A stretch of DNA of 64,000 nt from Dyadobacter diqingensis (GCF_024220585.1 NZ_JAMXKF010000013.1:124738-188737), one strand, 5' to 3'. Positions 1 through 9,292 are shown, numbered from the stretch's first letter. The notes: generated by a model not told the origin, from the sequence alone. Numbers and translations are program-made.

Positions 1-69
1 TGTCCGTATTTTTTACCTAAATTGCTTCTTTAAAATTTTTTAAGAATTCAGAGTACGATTAATTTCAGA

Positions 70-1500
70 ATGATAGAACGTAGAACATTTTTAAAAACAG
101 GTGCACTGGCTGCGGCGGGAGCTGCTGTTGGCAACTGGTCATTTGCGATGGGAAGTGCGGCGGATTTTCCGGTAGTGAGAATTCCAGCAGATCAGCGCAG
201 CTTCAAAAGCACCGCTGTGGAAGCGACCATAACGAGAATGAAAAAGGTGATCAAAGATCCTGAATTAGCCTGGTTGTTTGAAAACTGTTTCCCTAATACC
301 ATTGACACGACGGTACATTTTAAGCCTGTTGACGGAAAACCGGATACTTTTGTAATCACCGGCGATATTGACGCCATGTGGCTTCGCGACAGTTCTGCGC
401 AGGTTTGGCCGTATCTGCCTTTGATGAAAGATGATTCCCAGCTCCAGGAAATGGTGGCGGGGCTTATCAACCGTCAAACCAAATGTATCCTGATTGATCC
501 GTATGCCAACGCATTCTACGACAGGCCGAAGGAAAGCGAATGGACTACCGATAAAACCGAGATGAAGCCGATGCTGCACGAGCGGAAATGGGAGCTTGAT
601 TCGTTGTGTTATACGATCCGTCTGTCTTACAATTACTGGAAAACGACGGGTGATACCAAACCTTTTGATGCAGACTGGCTGAAAGCGGTGCAGTTGATTC
701 TAAAAACCTGTAAAGAGCAGCAACGTAAGGAAAACCAGGGACCTTACAAATTTGGTCGTGTGACGGCATGGTCGACAGACACCGTTCCGGGTAACGGTTT
801 TGGTAATCCGATCAAGCCAGTTGGGCTTATTGCAAGTACTTTCCGCCCTTCCGATGATGCGGCAGTTTATCCGTTTTTCATTCCGTCCAATTTCTTTGCC
901 GTGGTTTCTTTCCGTGAAGTAGCAGAAATACTGGAAAAAGTTGCGAAGGAAACAAAACTGGCTTCTGAATTCAAGGCACTTGCGACGGAAGTGGAAAATG
1001 CTTTGAAAAAATATGCAGTATATCCACATCCGAAATTCAGCAAAATTTATGCCTTTGAAGTGGATGGATTTGGCAACTATTTGCTGATGGACGACGCCGG
1101 TATTCCGGGTTTGATCAGTATGCCTTATCTGAATACGGTTTCTACAAAAGATCCGATTTATGTTAACACACGTAAATTTGTTCTGAGTGACTCGAATCCG
1201 TATTATTTTAAAGGCAAAGCAGGGGAAGGCTTAGGGAGTCCGCATACGCTGATTGACCAGATCTGGCCTATGGGTATCATCGCGCGTGCCATCACTTCTA
1301 CGGATGACAAGGAAATTGAAGCACAATTGAAGCTGCTTAAAAACACGCATAACAATACTGGTTTTATGCACGAATCGTTTGACAAAGACGATCAGTCAAA
1401 ATTCACACGCAAATGGTTTGCATGGGTTAATACCTTGTTTGGAGAATTGATATTAAAACTTGAAAAAGAAAGGCCTCATTTGCTGGCGAAAGTGTATTAA
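70..1500 (+). CDS. Exported GH125 family exo-alpha-1,6-mannosidase
   Basis: This is a 476-residue protein of glycoside hydrolase family 125 (formerly DUF1237), whose known members remove alpha-1,6-linked mannose from glycans without needing a metal. The family block around residues 85-115 (DAMWLRDSSAQVWPYLP) is intact. The MHESF motif near residue 433 probably carries the general base (E435). The N-terminus is a Tat-like signal: basic residues followed by RTFLKTG and an Ala-rich stretch ending near residue 26 (SFA), so the enzyme is likely periplasmic. It faces the convergent sugar isomerase gene across a terminator. The length is normal for the family. Family assignment is firm; the natural substrate is inferred. 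Confidence 0.9.
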   Translation: MIERRTFLKTGALAAAGAAVGNWSFAMGSAADFPVVRIPADQRSFKSTAVEATITRMKKVIKDPELAWLFENCFPNTIDTTVHFKPVDGKPDTFVITGDIDAMWLRDSSAQVWPYLPLMKDDSQLQEMVAGLINRQTKCILIDPYANAFYDRPKESEWTTDKTEMKPMLHERKWELDSLCYTIRLSYNYWKTTGDTKPFDADWLKAVQLILKTCKEQQRKENQGPYKFGRVTAWSTDTVPGNGFGNPIKPVGLIASTFRPSDDAAVYPFFIPSNFFAVVSFREVAEILEKVAKETKLASEFKALATEVENALKKYAVYPHPKFSKIYAFEVDGFGNYLLMDDAGIPGLISMPYLNTVSTKDPIYVNTRKFVLSDSNPYYFKGKAGEGLGSPHTLIDQIWPMGIIARAITSTDDKEIEAQLKLLKNTHNNTGFMHESFDKDDQSKFTRKWFAWVNTLFGELILKLEKERPHLLAKVY

Positions 1501-1530
1501 TTTTTTTCGAAAAGAGGTTGAAAAAATATT

Positions 1531-1563
1531 TGCCCGGATACGTCATCATGAAGTACCCGGGCA
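1531..1563. terminator. Hairpin between convergent genes
   Basis: The arms TGCCCGG (1531-1537) and CCGGGCA (1557-1563) pair exactly and extend with G-U pairs. The right arm is followed by AAAATG. It lies between the GH125 stop and the isomerase stop, so it can end transcripts from either side. Confidence 0.6.
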
Positions 1564-1584
1564 AAATGTTATAAATCGAAATCC

Positions 1585-2442
1585 TTAAAATACGACCGGT
1601 TTAGCGATCTGTGGATTTTCGATATTTGATTTGATGAATGACAGGCCGTCACGCATCAGCTGTTCCTCAGATTCAAACATTTTGCGCCAGATATTGGCCA
1701 CTGGTAACTTCGGACTGAATGCCTCCATACTGATCCATCCATCGTATTTCAGGTCGCGGATCGCACCAAATATTCCATCCCAGTCGACATTTCCCTTGCC
1801 CGGTGTCGAGCGGTCATTTTCAGAAAGCTGGATGAAAGATATCCTGTCACCCATTTTTCGCATGGTATCTCCAATATTTTTTTCTTCAATATTAGCATGA
1901 AAAGTATCGAACATGATTTTGCAGTTTGGATGGTTAACGTCATCCACAAATCGGATCAGCTCGTCTCCGCAGCTTGTCAGGTAGAGCTCAAAACGGTTCA
2001 GATATTCAAGTCCGAGCGTAATATCGAGTGATTCTGCATAGTCAGCCAGTTCACGAATCGCATCCACGCCCCATTTCCATTCATCCGAAGTTGCCGGCTG
2101 CCCGGTGAAAACGCCCAAAGCAGAGTGGTATGGCCCCATTAATTTGGTCGCCCCTAAAACCAGAGAGCAATCCAGTGCACGTTTAAGGTGTTCCAAAGTG
2201 GATTTGCGCATGGCCGGATCCTGGCTGATCAAATGGTTGTCAGGCCCGCAAATGGTATCGGTTTCGCAGGATAACCCAATGTCGTCCAGTTTTTTACGAA
2301 ATTTGAACCAGTGCTCAGGATTGGTATTGAATATGGGTACCTCTACGCCATCAAATCCTATTTCTTTAATCAGTTCGAGGGTTGGAAAAAGAGTATCGTC
2401 AATTTGATTTCCCCATAAGAGGAGATTCATGCTGTACTTCAT
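1585..2442 (-). CDS. Sugar phosphate isomerase/epimerase family TIM-barrel protein
   Basis: This 285-residue protein belongs to the xylose isomerase-like TIM barrel family (AP endonuclease 2 superfamily) that includes D-tagatose/D-psicose 3-epimerases. Visible metal-site candidates are Glu in LGLEYLNRFE, Asp and His in FDTFHANIEE, and Glu in ISMEAFSP near the C-terminus, the usual E-D-H-E spread. There is no signal peptide, so it is cytoplasmic. It starts with MKYSMNLLLWGNQ. It is convergent with the mannosidase and divergent from the AraC regulator, which may control it. The precise sugar cannot be told; a keto-sugar 3-epimerase is the likeliest reading. Confidence 0.85.
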   Translation of the reverse strand: MKYSMNLLLWGNQIDDTLFPTLELIKEIGFDGVEVPIFNTNPEHWFKFRKKLDDIGLSCETDTICGPDNHLISQDPAMRKSTLEHLKRALDCSLVLGATKLMGPYHSALGVFTGQPATSDEWKWGVDAIRELADYAESLDITLGLEYLNRFELYLTSCGDELIRFVDDVNHPNCKIMFDTFHANIEEKNIGDTMRKMGDRISFIQLSENDRSTPGKGNVDWDGIFGAIRDLKYDGWISMEAFSPKLPVANIWRKMFESEEQLMRDGLSFIKSNIENPQIAKPVVF

Positions 2443-2583
2443 GCGGTGTTATTTTTTTTAATACAATTTTACAACAACAAAATACTAAATACTTTCCGTC
2501 ATTTGATTAGAACTGGCTGTATTTTGACTTTTGTTTAAATATGTTCATTAATTTTGGCAAAATTCAGATAAGTCAATATTCCT

Positions 2584-3447
2584 ATGAAAGCGCCGATCCA
2601 TAAAAATGTCGAGAGCCAGGTACGTTCTGTGACCGTGCATGAGTTAAGAGAATCCCATTTTGATCCAAACTGGCATTTTCACCCGCATTACCAGCTTTTT
2701 ACTGTACTGGAAGGCACAGGTAAACGTCTGATCGGCGATTCCATTCAGACTTTTGAACCGGGAGATACCGTTTTTCTCGGGCCGGATATCCCGCATTTAT
2801 GGCGCAGTGACCCGGCTTATTTTGGCGGTAGTCCAGAGCTTTTTACGCATGGCGTTGTGCTTTATTTTCAGGAGGATTTTTTAGGAAAAGATTTTTTTGA
2901 AAAGCCGGAAATGCTCCATCTGAAACAGCTTTTGATTGATTCTAAACGCGGCATTGAATACAAAGGTGTCATGCGCGACCATATCCGGGAGGAGCTTTTG
3001 GAGCTGAGAAATTCGGAAGGGTTTCACGGAATATTAAGATTGCTGACACTTTTGGACAAACTTGCCCACGGTACCGGCGGCTCACCGATTGCCAGTTATG
3101 GTTATGTCAATACCTACAAAGTTTCGGAGACGGAGCGTATGCAGAAGGTGCATAACTACGTTCTTCAGCATTTTGCACAGGAGATTCGGCTTGGTGATGT
3201 GGCATCGCTGGCCGGTATGAGTGAGGCCGCTTTCTGCCGTTATTTCAAAGCCCGTTCGAATAAAACTTTTATCGATTTTGTAAACGAAATACGCGTTGGG
3301 CATGCCTGCAAACTGCTTTTGGAAGATCAATGGACCATAGCTCAAATTGCTTATGACAGCGGTTTTGATTCGCTATCCAATTTTAACAGGAATTTTAAGC
3401 GATATATCGGGCATACGCCGCGGGAGTATAAGGGGAATTATGAGTGA
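2584..3447 (+). CDS. AraC family transcriptional regulator with cupin sensor
   Basis: This 287-residue regulator has an N-terminal cupin sugar-sensing domain (residues about 15-110; HFDPNWHFHPHYQLF and FLGPDIPHLW carry the cupin histidines) and a C-terminal pair of helix-turn-helix motifs (about 190-285; VASLAGMSEAAFCRYFKARS, then IAQIAYDSGFDSLSNFNRNFK and GHTPREYK). This is the standard layout of AraC activators. It is divergent from the sugar isomerase gene with a 141-base shared upstream region, so regulation of that gene and perhaps the mannosidase is likely. The inducer is unknown. Confidence 0.9.
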   Translation: MKAPIHKNVESQVRSVTVHELRESHFDPNWHFHPHYQLFTVLEGTGKRLIGDSIQTFEPGDTVFLGPDIPHLWRSDPAYFGGSPELFTHGVVLYFQEDFLGKDFFEKPEMLHLKQLLIDSKRGIEYKGVMRDHIREELLELRNSEGFHGILRLLTLLDKLAHGTGGSPIASYGYVNTYKVSETERMQKVHNYVLQHFAQEIRLGDVASLAGMSEAAFCRYFKARSNKTFIDFVNEIRVGHACKLLLEDQWTIAQIAYDSGFDSLSNFNRNFKRYIGHTPREYKGNYE

Positions 3448-3550
3448 GTGGAGTTTCATTTAGTTGTTGTTTGTTACAAAAAGTAGGATTTCACGTCAAT
3501 AGGTTAAGCATGTGTTTTGGTCACGACACAATTACCTAAACTATACTGAC

Positions 3551-4561
3551 ATGGAATTAAATAAAAGTCTGATTCGGGAAATCAAACTGCTCATCCTGGA
3601 AAGTCGTGAATCAGCTATCCGCGCAGTTGATCATGCCAGGGTATTAATGTACTGGCACATCGGAAAACGTATTTTTGAAGAGGAACAGCAGGGGAGAAGT
3701 AGAGCGGAATATGGTACATACCTTTTAAAATCTTTGGCTAACGTACTCCAACCAGAATTTGGAAGTGGATTTTCAATCAGACAACTGGAAAGATATCGAC
3801 AATTTTACAGACTTTTTCCAATTGCGTCCGCACTGCGGACACAATTCAGCTGGACTCATTACAAGTTGCTTTTACCCATTGAAAATGAGGACCGGAGAGA
3901 ATATTATATTCTAGAGAGCGCAAAAAATACCTGGACATCCCGTCAACTTGAAAGACAAATAAATAGCCAGTTGTATGAAAGACTACTTTTAAGTAATGAC
4001 AAAGAAAGTGTGCTTGCCGTAGCACGAGGTGAAAAGCAGCAATTTGAAGCAAAAGATATCATCAAAGATCCTATTGTTCTTGAATTTTTGGGATTAAAGC
4101 AGAAAGCTTCCTATTATGAAAAGGATCTGGAATCGACTTTGATAAGCCATTTGCAGGATTTTATGTTGGAATTGGGTAATGGATTTTCCTTTGTTGCCAG
4201 GCAAAAGAGGATTCATATCGACGGTGATGAGTTTTTTGTAGATCTTGTTTTTTACAATCGCCTGTTGCAATGTTTTGTTCTTTTCGAGATAAAGACCCAT
4301 AAATTAACCCATCAGGATCTGGGACAGTTGCAGATGTATGTCAATTATTATGACCGGTTTGAAAAACAGGATTTTGAAAATCCGGCCATTGGCATTCTCT
4401 TGTGCACCGATAAAAATGACACTGTTGTTAAAATCTCACTTCCGGAGAATAACCAAACGATTCTGGCTAGCAAGTATCAGCTGTACTTGCCTTCTGAGGA
4501 GGTTTTATTGCGGGAGTTGAAAGAGGAAATGAACAAAATCAATACGACAGATTCAAAATAA
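3551..4561 (+). CDS. DUF1016 (YhcG-type) PD-(D/E)XK nuclease family protein
   Basis: This is a 336-residue protein when started at the ATG at 3551 (MELNKSLIREIK); an upstream in-frame start gives 13 unconserved residues. The N-terminal half matches the DUF1016 helical domain (WHIGKRIFEEEQQG, FSIRQLERYRQFY). The C-terminal half has a PD-(D/E)XK nuclease core: GDEFFVDLVFYN, then LFEIKTHKLTHQDLGQLQMYVNYYDR. Family members occur near restriction and defence loci, but here the gene is solitary, with no methylase or helicase beside it. Lower GC than its neighbours suggests acquisition. A defence role is inference only. Confidence 0.88.
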   Translation: MELNKSLIREIKLLILESRESAIRAVDHARVLMYWHIGKRIFEEEQQGRSRAEYGTYLLKSLANVLQPEFGSGFSIRQLERYRQFYRLFPIASALRTQFSWTHYKLLLPIENEDRREYYILESAKNTWTSRQLERQINSQLYERLLLSNDKESVLAVARGEKQQFEAKDIIKDPIVLEFLGLKQKASYYEKDLESTLISHLQDFMLELGNGFSFVARQKRIHIDGDEFFVDLVFYNRLLQCFVLFEIKTHKLTHQDLGQLQMYVNYYDRFEKQDFENPAIGILLCTDKNDTVVKISLPENNQTILASKYQLYLPSEEVLLRELKEEMNKINTTDSK

Positions 4562-4564
4562 AAG

Positions 4565-4604
4565 AAGCACCCCGTCAGGAATGAATTTCCAAAACGGGAT
4601 GCTT
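4565..4604. terminator. Hairpin downstream of DUF1016 gene
   Basis: The arms AAGCACCCCGT (4565-4575) and ACGGGATGCTT (4594-4604) pair with one mismatch around an 18-base loop. The site lies between the converging DUF1016 and Gfo/Idh genes and probably serves as a bidirectional terminator. Confidence 0.6.
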
Positions 4605-4628
4605 ATCAGTTATCTGTTATTAAATATT

Positions 4629-6065
4629 TCAGCCTTTCACTTTTGTTGTTCCATAAGGCCCGCGCTGTGGTCTTGATAATGTTGCGCTGGCTTCTTTATC
4701 ACCAATGAAATCTTCTTTTTTTGGATCCCATTTCAGTTTTCTGCCAAGTTTCATTGCCGTGTGCGCCAGCAGACAGGCTGTGCAGGAACGCTGGGCTATT
4801 TCGGCGTGGCTTATGGTTTGTTTGCCGCTTTGGATACTTTCTATCCAGTTTTGGTGCTGTTCAGGGCTTTCGTATAAATGAACTTCATTTTTACCGATCA
4901 CCGATCCGAGAATTTTCGGATCGCTTGCATAAAAAGCCTTGTTTTCTTTGGCTGAGGCCGCAGCGCCAGGGTCTGAGGCTGTGACACCAACATTACCCCG
5001 GGAAACGAAAATCCAGCCTTCGGTCCCTTCAAATTTCACACCGTTTGGATTGGTTCCGCCAATTTCCATTTCAACGCCGTTGGCATATTTTGAATTTACC
5101 AGAAAGTCGCCATGAACGTCCCACAGTCCTGAGCCCTGGGCAGGGAATGTCGCCTTTCCTTCAATTTCGATAGGGCCGGTTAACTCGGTATCCATTCCCC
5201 AATGGGCAATGTCAATATGGTGAGAGCCCCAGCCCGTGATCATTCCTGCGCCAAACTGTTCCAGGCGCAGCCATCCCGGACGCTGATTCAGCATATCAGT
5301 TTGGGAGTGGACGCGGTCGAGCGTGTAATAAATGTCAGGGGTCGAGCCCAGCCACATGTCATAATTTAAATTGGAAGGAACCGGCATTTTTGCAGGATTT
5401 CCTCCAGAAGGATCACCCGGCAAACCAACATAAACTTTTTTCAGCTTGCCAATTCTCCCGTTACGTACCAGTTCGCAGGTTCTTTTAAACTGAGGCCATG
5501 GATTCATGGAGCGTTGCTGGCTTCCGAGCTGGAAAATCACCTTTTTCTTAATAACCATATCGGCCATTTGTCTGCCTTCCCGGATGGTAAGAGAAGTAGG
5601 TTTTTGCATGTAAATATGTTTTCCGGCGACTGCTGCTTCCATGGCTGGCTGGGCATGCCAATGGTCAGGTGTACTGATGATCACGGCGTCTATATCTTTT
5701 CTGGCCAGGATTTCGTGGTAATCATCGTAAGTTTTTACGTCCAGATATTTTTCTTTTCCTGTGCGCTCCGCATATTTTTTTTCAATCCAGATTTTTCCTT
5801 GCGCCAAACGGTTTTTATCCAGATCCGCCACGGCAATTACGTGTGCCGCTTCGTTTTTAATAACCTCCGGCAAATCGTGTGATGAGCCGATACGCCCGAA
5901 TCCGATCTGGCCAATGTTAATTTTGTTGCTCGGTGCATTTTTACCAAATACACTCGCCGGTACAATTGTCGGGAACACGGAAGCCGCGATGATACCGGCG
6001 GTGCCGGTTCCTGCGGTTTTCAGGAAGGATCTTCTGCTTTGATTTTTTTCTTCTGAGTTATGCAT
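4629..6065 (-). CDS. Tat-exported Gfo/Idh/MocA family oxidoreductase
   Basis: This 478-residue protein starts with a twin-arginine signal (SRRSFLKTAGTGTAG, cleavage near residue 40). A Rossmann NAD(P)-binding domain follows (IGFGRIGSSHD). The active-site motif reads MQKP where EKP is usual, keeping the lysine. The C-terminal half has the family sheet domain with GSHHIDIAHW. Exported Bacteroidota members of this family act on sugars with tightly bound cofactor folded before export. It is the last gene of a minus-strand run uxuA-SDR-thuA-gfo with gaps of 43-68 bases. The substrate is unknown. Confidence 0.88.
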   Translation of the reverse strand: MHNSEEKNQSRRSFLKTAGTGTAGIIAASVFPTIVPASVFGKNAPSNKINIGQIGFGRIGSSHDLPEVIKNEAAHVIAVADLDKNRLAQGKIWIEKKYAERTGKEKYLDVKTYDDYHEILARKDIDAVIISTPDHWHAQPAMEAAVAGKHIYMQKPTSLTIREGRQMADMVIKKKVIFQLGSQQRSMNPWPQFKRTCELVRNGRIGKLKKVYVGLPGDPSGGNPAKMPVPSNLNYDMWLGSTPDIYYTLDRVHSQTDMLNQRPGWLRLEQFGAGMITGWGSHHIDIAHWGMDTELTGPIEIEGKATFPAQGSGLWDVHGDFLVNSKYANGVEMEIGGTNPNGVKFEGTEGWIFVSRGNVGVTASDPGAAASAKENKAFYASDPKILGSVIGKNEVHLYESPEQHQNWIESIQSGKQTISHAEIAQRSCTACLLAHTAMKLGRKLKWDPKKEDFIGDKEASATLSRPQRGPYGTTKVKG

Positions 6066-6089
6066 TGGATTCAGGGATTATGGTGATTC

Positions 6090-6132
6090 ATAGGACGCTG
6101 CCCTATGGTAAGATAGGACGGCCTTTCAGGCC
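6090..6132. repeat. Tandem hairpin element between thuA and gfo
   Basis: Two hairpins sit side by side: ATAGG...CCTAT (6090-6106) and GGCCTTTCAGGCC (6120-6132), separated by a second ATAGGAC unit. The compact REP-like layout suggests a dispersed extragenic element or an mRNA stabiliser inside the operon. Only one copy is seen here. Confidence 0.45.
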
Positions 6133-6133
6133 T

Positions 6134-6973
6134 TTACCGTGCCTGGACTTCATCGCTTGGGGTTTTAGCATAAGCTTTGGCATAGTTGCGTGGCTTTTGC
6201 GTTCCTATCGCCCATTCAATGCCTCCCAGGATGTGTTTGCGTAAATCGTCTTTTAGATAGTCCTCTTTTTCGTGGCCGACAGACGTGTAAAATGCCCGGC
6301 CGCCGTCGTATTCATGCCACCATACCGAAGGGAAAACGATTCCGAACGTGTCCAGCGCCTTTCCGGCAGGTTTCTGGATCGTCGTATGGTCGTTGACCGC
6401 GAGCACGTTAAGGTTAACGCTCATTTCTTTCAGAAAATAAAATTCATCTTTTTCACGATCCCATTTTTTTGGTAAATGGGCAAGTGAAGGATTTTTTGAA
6501 TCCAGCACTTTTACAGAAAAACTCTGTCCGGGTTCGTGCCAGAAGAAAGTGCCGCCCAATAAGTTCTTAAACCATCGCCAGCCGCGCTCTGTCCCACAGG
6601 CAGAATGCAGCCCTACGAAATTACCGCCAGCCTGAATGTACCGCATGAAGGCAACACGCTGCCCATCGGTATCAAAAACATCATTATTGGTATTTGAAAA
6701 AACAAGCACATCGTATTGTTTGAGGTTTTCATCGGTAAATTTGGAAGGATCATCGCTCGCATCCACAGCAAAACCGTTTTCTTTCCCCAGTGCCCGGATC
6801 GCTTCCACAGAGTTTGCTATATTATCGTGGACATAACCTTTCCCGTTTTTGGTATAAACGAGCACTTTTACTTTGTTCCATTTTATTTTCTGAGCATAGG
6901 CCGGCACGGTAAAAAAGACCGCAGCCAACAGCATTGCGAGGCATATTAATTGTTTAAGAGCTGTTTTTTTCAT
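6134..6973 (-). CDS. ThuA-like domain protein, secreted
   Basis: This is a 279-residue protein when started at the ATG at 6973 (MKKTALKQLICLAMLL), which begins a Sec signal peptide ending near AYAQ. The longer open frame overlaps the end of the SDR gene and adds no conserved sequence. The mature part is a ThuA/glutamine amidotransferase-like fold: VLVYTKNGKGYVHDNI, YDVLVFSNTNNDVF, GGNFVGLHSACGTE and GGTFFWHEPGQ. ThuA domains are linked to trehalose and other disaccharide use through 3-keto sugars, often alongside Gfo/Idh oxidoreductases, as here. The exact reaction is not settled. Confidence 0.88.
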   Translation of the reverse strand: MKKTALKQLICLAMLLAAVFFTVPAYAQKIKWNKVKVLVYTKNGKGYVHDNIANSVEAIRALGKENGFAVDASDDPSKFTDENLKQYDVLVFSNTNNDVFDTDGQRVAFMRYIQAGGNFVGLHSACGTERGWRWFKNLLGGTFFWHEPGQSFSVKVLDSKNPSLAHLPKKWDREKDEFYFLKEMSVNLNVLAVNDHTTIQKPAGKALDTFGIVFPSVWWHEYDGGRAFYTSVGHEKEDYLKDDLRKHILGGIEWAIGTQKPRNYAKAYAKTPSDEVQAR

Positions 6974-7016
6974 TGTTAGGAATTTACTTTTATGAAGGAA
7001 AAGGGGAATTGAATAG

Positions 7017-7805
7017 TTAAAATCCGATGGAATTTCCTCCATCCACAGGGAGCGAAACACCCGTAATAAATTTGGCTGCCTGTGAAGCCAAAAAAACAGC
7101 CGCCCAGCCAATATCATCCGGTTTGCCCCAGGTCCCCATCGGCGTCCTGTCCATGGCCTTATCCCGGCGGGAGATATCTCCGTTCATGGCTGTCAGCATC
7201 ATGGGCGTTTCTATAAATCCGGGAGCAACCGCGTTTATTCTCACGTTGTAAGGTGAAAATTCTGTCGTCAAAGCTTTCACCATGCCGGCAACCGCAGATT
7301 TGGAAGCCGTGTAGGCCACAACCCGGTCGATTCCATAAAGCGCCGCCATGGAAGTGATCATGATAATGGATCCCTGTTTACGCTCGATCATCCGCTTGCC
7401 ACATTCCCGTGTCATGGAAAATACGGCATGTAAATTGGTCTGGATGACTTTGTCGAAATCTTCGTCCGTTACCTCCACAGCAAATTTTTTCATATTGATA
7501 CCTGCATTATTGACGAGTATATCAATGGGGCCGCATTTGTTTTCGATTGCTTCAACAAGGGCGGGAATTGTCGTTAGCTGGGTAATATCATTGACGAAAT
7601 AAGAGGCCTTTGCCCCTAATGTGTTTGCCGCTTCCTGTAACACCGATTCGCGACGACCGGTCAGGACAACCCTGGCTCCGGCCTGGACCATACATTGCGC
7701 AATGTAAAACCCGATGCCGCTGCCGCCGCCCGTAATAAGTGCAAGTTTTCCTTCCAGTGAAAAAACAGGAGAGGTTAAGATTTCTTTATTAACTGAATCA
7801 GACAT
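7017..7805 (-). CDS. SDR family oxidoreductase, probable D-mannonate/fructuronate reductase
   Basis: This 262-residue classical short-chain dehydrogenase has the cofactor motif TGGGSGIG near residue 26, NNAG near residue 100, catalytic Ser in IIMITSMAA, the YTASK motif and the C-terminal GVSLPVDGG. It is cytoplasmic. It lies 55 bases downstream of the mannonate dehydratase gene, so the likeliest role is fructuronate to mannonate reduction, the step before UxuA, filling in for UxuB. That substrate call rests on context; the sequence also resembles gluconate 5-dehydrogenases. Confidence 0.85.
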   Translation of the reverse strand: MSDSVNKEILTSPVFSLEGKLALITGGGSGIGFYIAQCMVQAGARVVLTGRRESVLQEAANTLGAKASYFVNDITQLTTIPALVEAIENKCGPIDILVNNAGINMKKFAVEVTDEDFDKVIQTNLHAVFSMTRECGKRMIERKQGSIIMITSMAALYGIDRVVAYTASKSAVAGMVKALTTEFSPYNVRINAVAPGFIETPMMLTAMNGDISRRDKAMDRTPMGTWGKPDDIGWAAVFLASQAAKFITGVSLPVDGGNSIGF

Positions 7806-7860
7806 TTTGTTAAAACAGTGAGTTGAATGTGCTGGAATGGTTGCTTTTTCGGGACAAGAT

Positions 7861-9156
7861 TTAGGGTAACTGATATATACTCGTCGCGTTTTTTAATTCA
7901 CTTCTATTCCTGTCCGGCTTTGAAGGTGAAGCAAATAATACAAAGAGGCATAACAAAGTAAGTGGCAGCGAACGGGAAATGGCTAATTCCAGCCCTCTTA
8001 ACTCTGCCAAGGCCTTCAAGCGGCCGATAGCTGAATAACCCGGATAAGTTTTTTTCTGTAAATCGTCGAGCATCTGAAAACCGTGGTCCGGACGCATCGG
8101 TAAAGCCTGGTCATTATACCCGGCTGCCTTCCGTCGTTTTTCCTCTTTCAGCAATGCCCTGACTACCTCATACATATCTACATCACCAGCTAAATGCGGC
8201 GCTTCGTGAAAATTCCTGGTACCTTCTTCCCGTTTGGTAGTACGCAGGTGTACAAAATGTATGCGGTCGCCAAACCGTTCAATCATACCCGGCAAATCAT
8301 TATCTGCCCGCACTCCCAAGGAACCGGTGCAAAATGTGATCCCATTGGCTCTTACGTCGCAGGCCGACATCAGGTGCTCAAAATCGGATTCGGTACTGAC
8401 TACGCGCGGTAATCCCAGCAGCGAACGTGGCGGATCGTCGGGGTGGATACAGAGGTTAACTCCAAGCTCCTGCGCGAGAGGAGCAACCTTCGAAATGAAG
8501 TAATATAAATTGTTCCGCAATTCCAGATCGCCAATATTTTTGTATTGATCCAGTAAGGATTGGAAAATATTGAGATCAAAGGCTTCTTCCGAGCCGGGAA
8601 GTCCCAATAAAATCGTATTGGTCAGCACCGAAAGCTGATAGGAAGACATGCTCTGGTATTTACTTTCCGCAGCAATTCTTATTTCCGGCTCGTAATCGAC
8701 TTCTGCATTTGGCCTTTTTAAGATAAATAAATCAAAAATAGCAAAGTCGACCCATACGAAACGGAGCGTTCTGGAACCCTCCGGCATTGGATAGTCAAGC
8801 GCCGTTCGAGACCAGTCCAGTACGGGCATGAAATTGTAACAAACGGTTTTGATACCGTTTTCTGCCAGATTTCGCAATGATTCCCTGTAATTTTCAATAT
8901 ACAAATCACGCGCAGGTAAACCTTTTTTTATGTCTTCATGAACAGGCAGGCTTTCTACGACCGTCCAATGCAACGGAGAATACTTGTGATTTTTTTCTTC
9001 GATCAGCGCCTTCCGTTCTTTTATCGCTGAGGCACTCCAGACATCGCCAACGGGAATCTGATGTAAAGCGCTCACGACGCCACTGCAACCGGCCTGACGA
9101 ATATCCATTAACGAAACCGGGTCATTCGGGCCGAACCAACGCATGGTATGTATCAT
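7861..9156 (-). CDS. uxuA: Mannonate dehydratase with C-terminal extension
   Basis: This 431-residue protein converts D-mannonate to 2-keto-3-deoxygluconate in hexuronate catabolism. The start MRWFGPNDPVSLMDIRQAG and the motifs YNFMPVLDWSRT, CIHPDDPPRSLLGLPR, FCTGSLGVRADND, HFVHLRTTKR and MRPDHG are all typical of UxuA. Family members usually end soon after the GRLKALAELRGLELAI block. Here about 37 further residues follow (bases 7864-7974), including a hydrophobic run TLLCLFVLF, which suggests loss of the original stop. Initiation at MIHT (9156) or MRWF (9144) are both possible. It heads the uxuA-SDR-thuA-gfo run. Confidence 0.93.
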   Translation of the reverse strand: MIHTMRWFGPNDPVSLMDIRQAGCSGVVSALHQIPVGDVWSASAIKERKALIEEKNHKYSPLHWTVVESLPVHEDIKKGLPARDLYIENYRESLRNLAENGIKTVCYNFMPVLDWSRTALDYPMPEGSRTLRFVWVDFAIFDLFILKRPNAEVDYEPEIRIAAESKYQSMSSYQLSVLTNTILLGLPGSEEAFDLNIFQSLLDQYKNIGDLELRNNLYYFISKVAPLAQELGVNLCIHPDDPPRSLLGLPRVVSTESDFEHLMSACDVRANGITFCTGSLGVRADNDLPGMIERFGDRIHFVHLRTTKREEGTRNFHEAPHLAGDVDMYEVVRALLKEEKRRKAAGYNDQALPMRPDHGFQMLDDLQKKTYPGYSAIGRLKALAELRGLELAISRSLPLTLLCLFVLFASPSKPDRNRSELKNATSIYQLP

Positions 9157-9270
9157 ACTGTGTCGTAGAAGTTTTTTATGCTATATTTTTTTGCAAGTCA
9201 ATACCGGATTGACAAGTAGCTTTTTAACAAAATTGTTTTAATGGTATAAATATCTGAATATTAATTTGGA

Positions 9271-9286
9271 TTGCAACCGATTGCAT
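9271..9286. promoter_or_regulatory. Palindromic LacI-type operator candidate
   Basis: The site has a perfect TGCAA-N4-TTGCA dyad (9272-9285), the form typical of LacI family operators. It lies between the divergent uxuA and lacI-type genes, just upstream of the predicted regulator promoter, so the LacI protein at 9353 could bind it to control both directions. Confidence 0.6.
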
Positions 9287-9292
9287 AAATTT

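Noticed and set aside
3512..3550. Early start for the DUF1016 gene
   Set aside because: The extra 13 residues are not family-like; the ATG at 3551 begins the conserved domain.
6974..7117. Upstream extension of the ThuA frame
   Set aside because: It overlaps the 3' end of the SDR gene and precedes a clear signal peptide starting at 6973.
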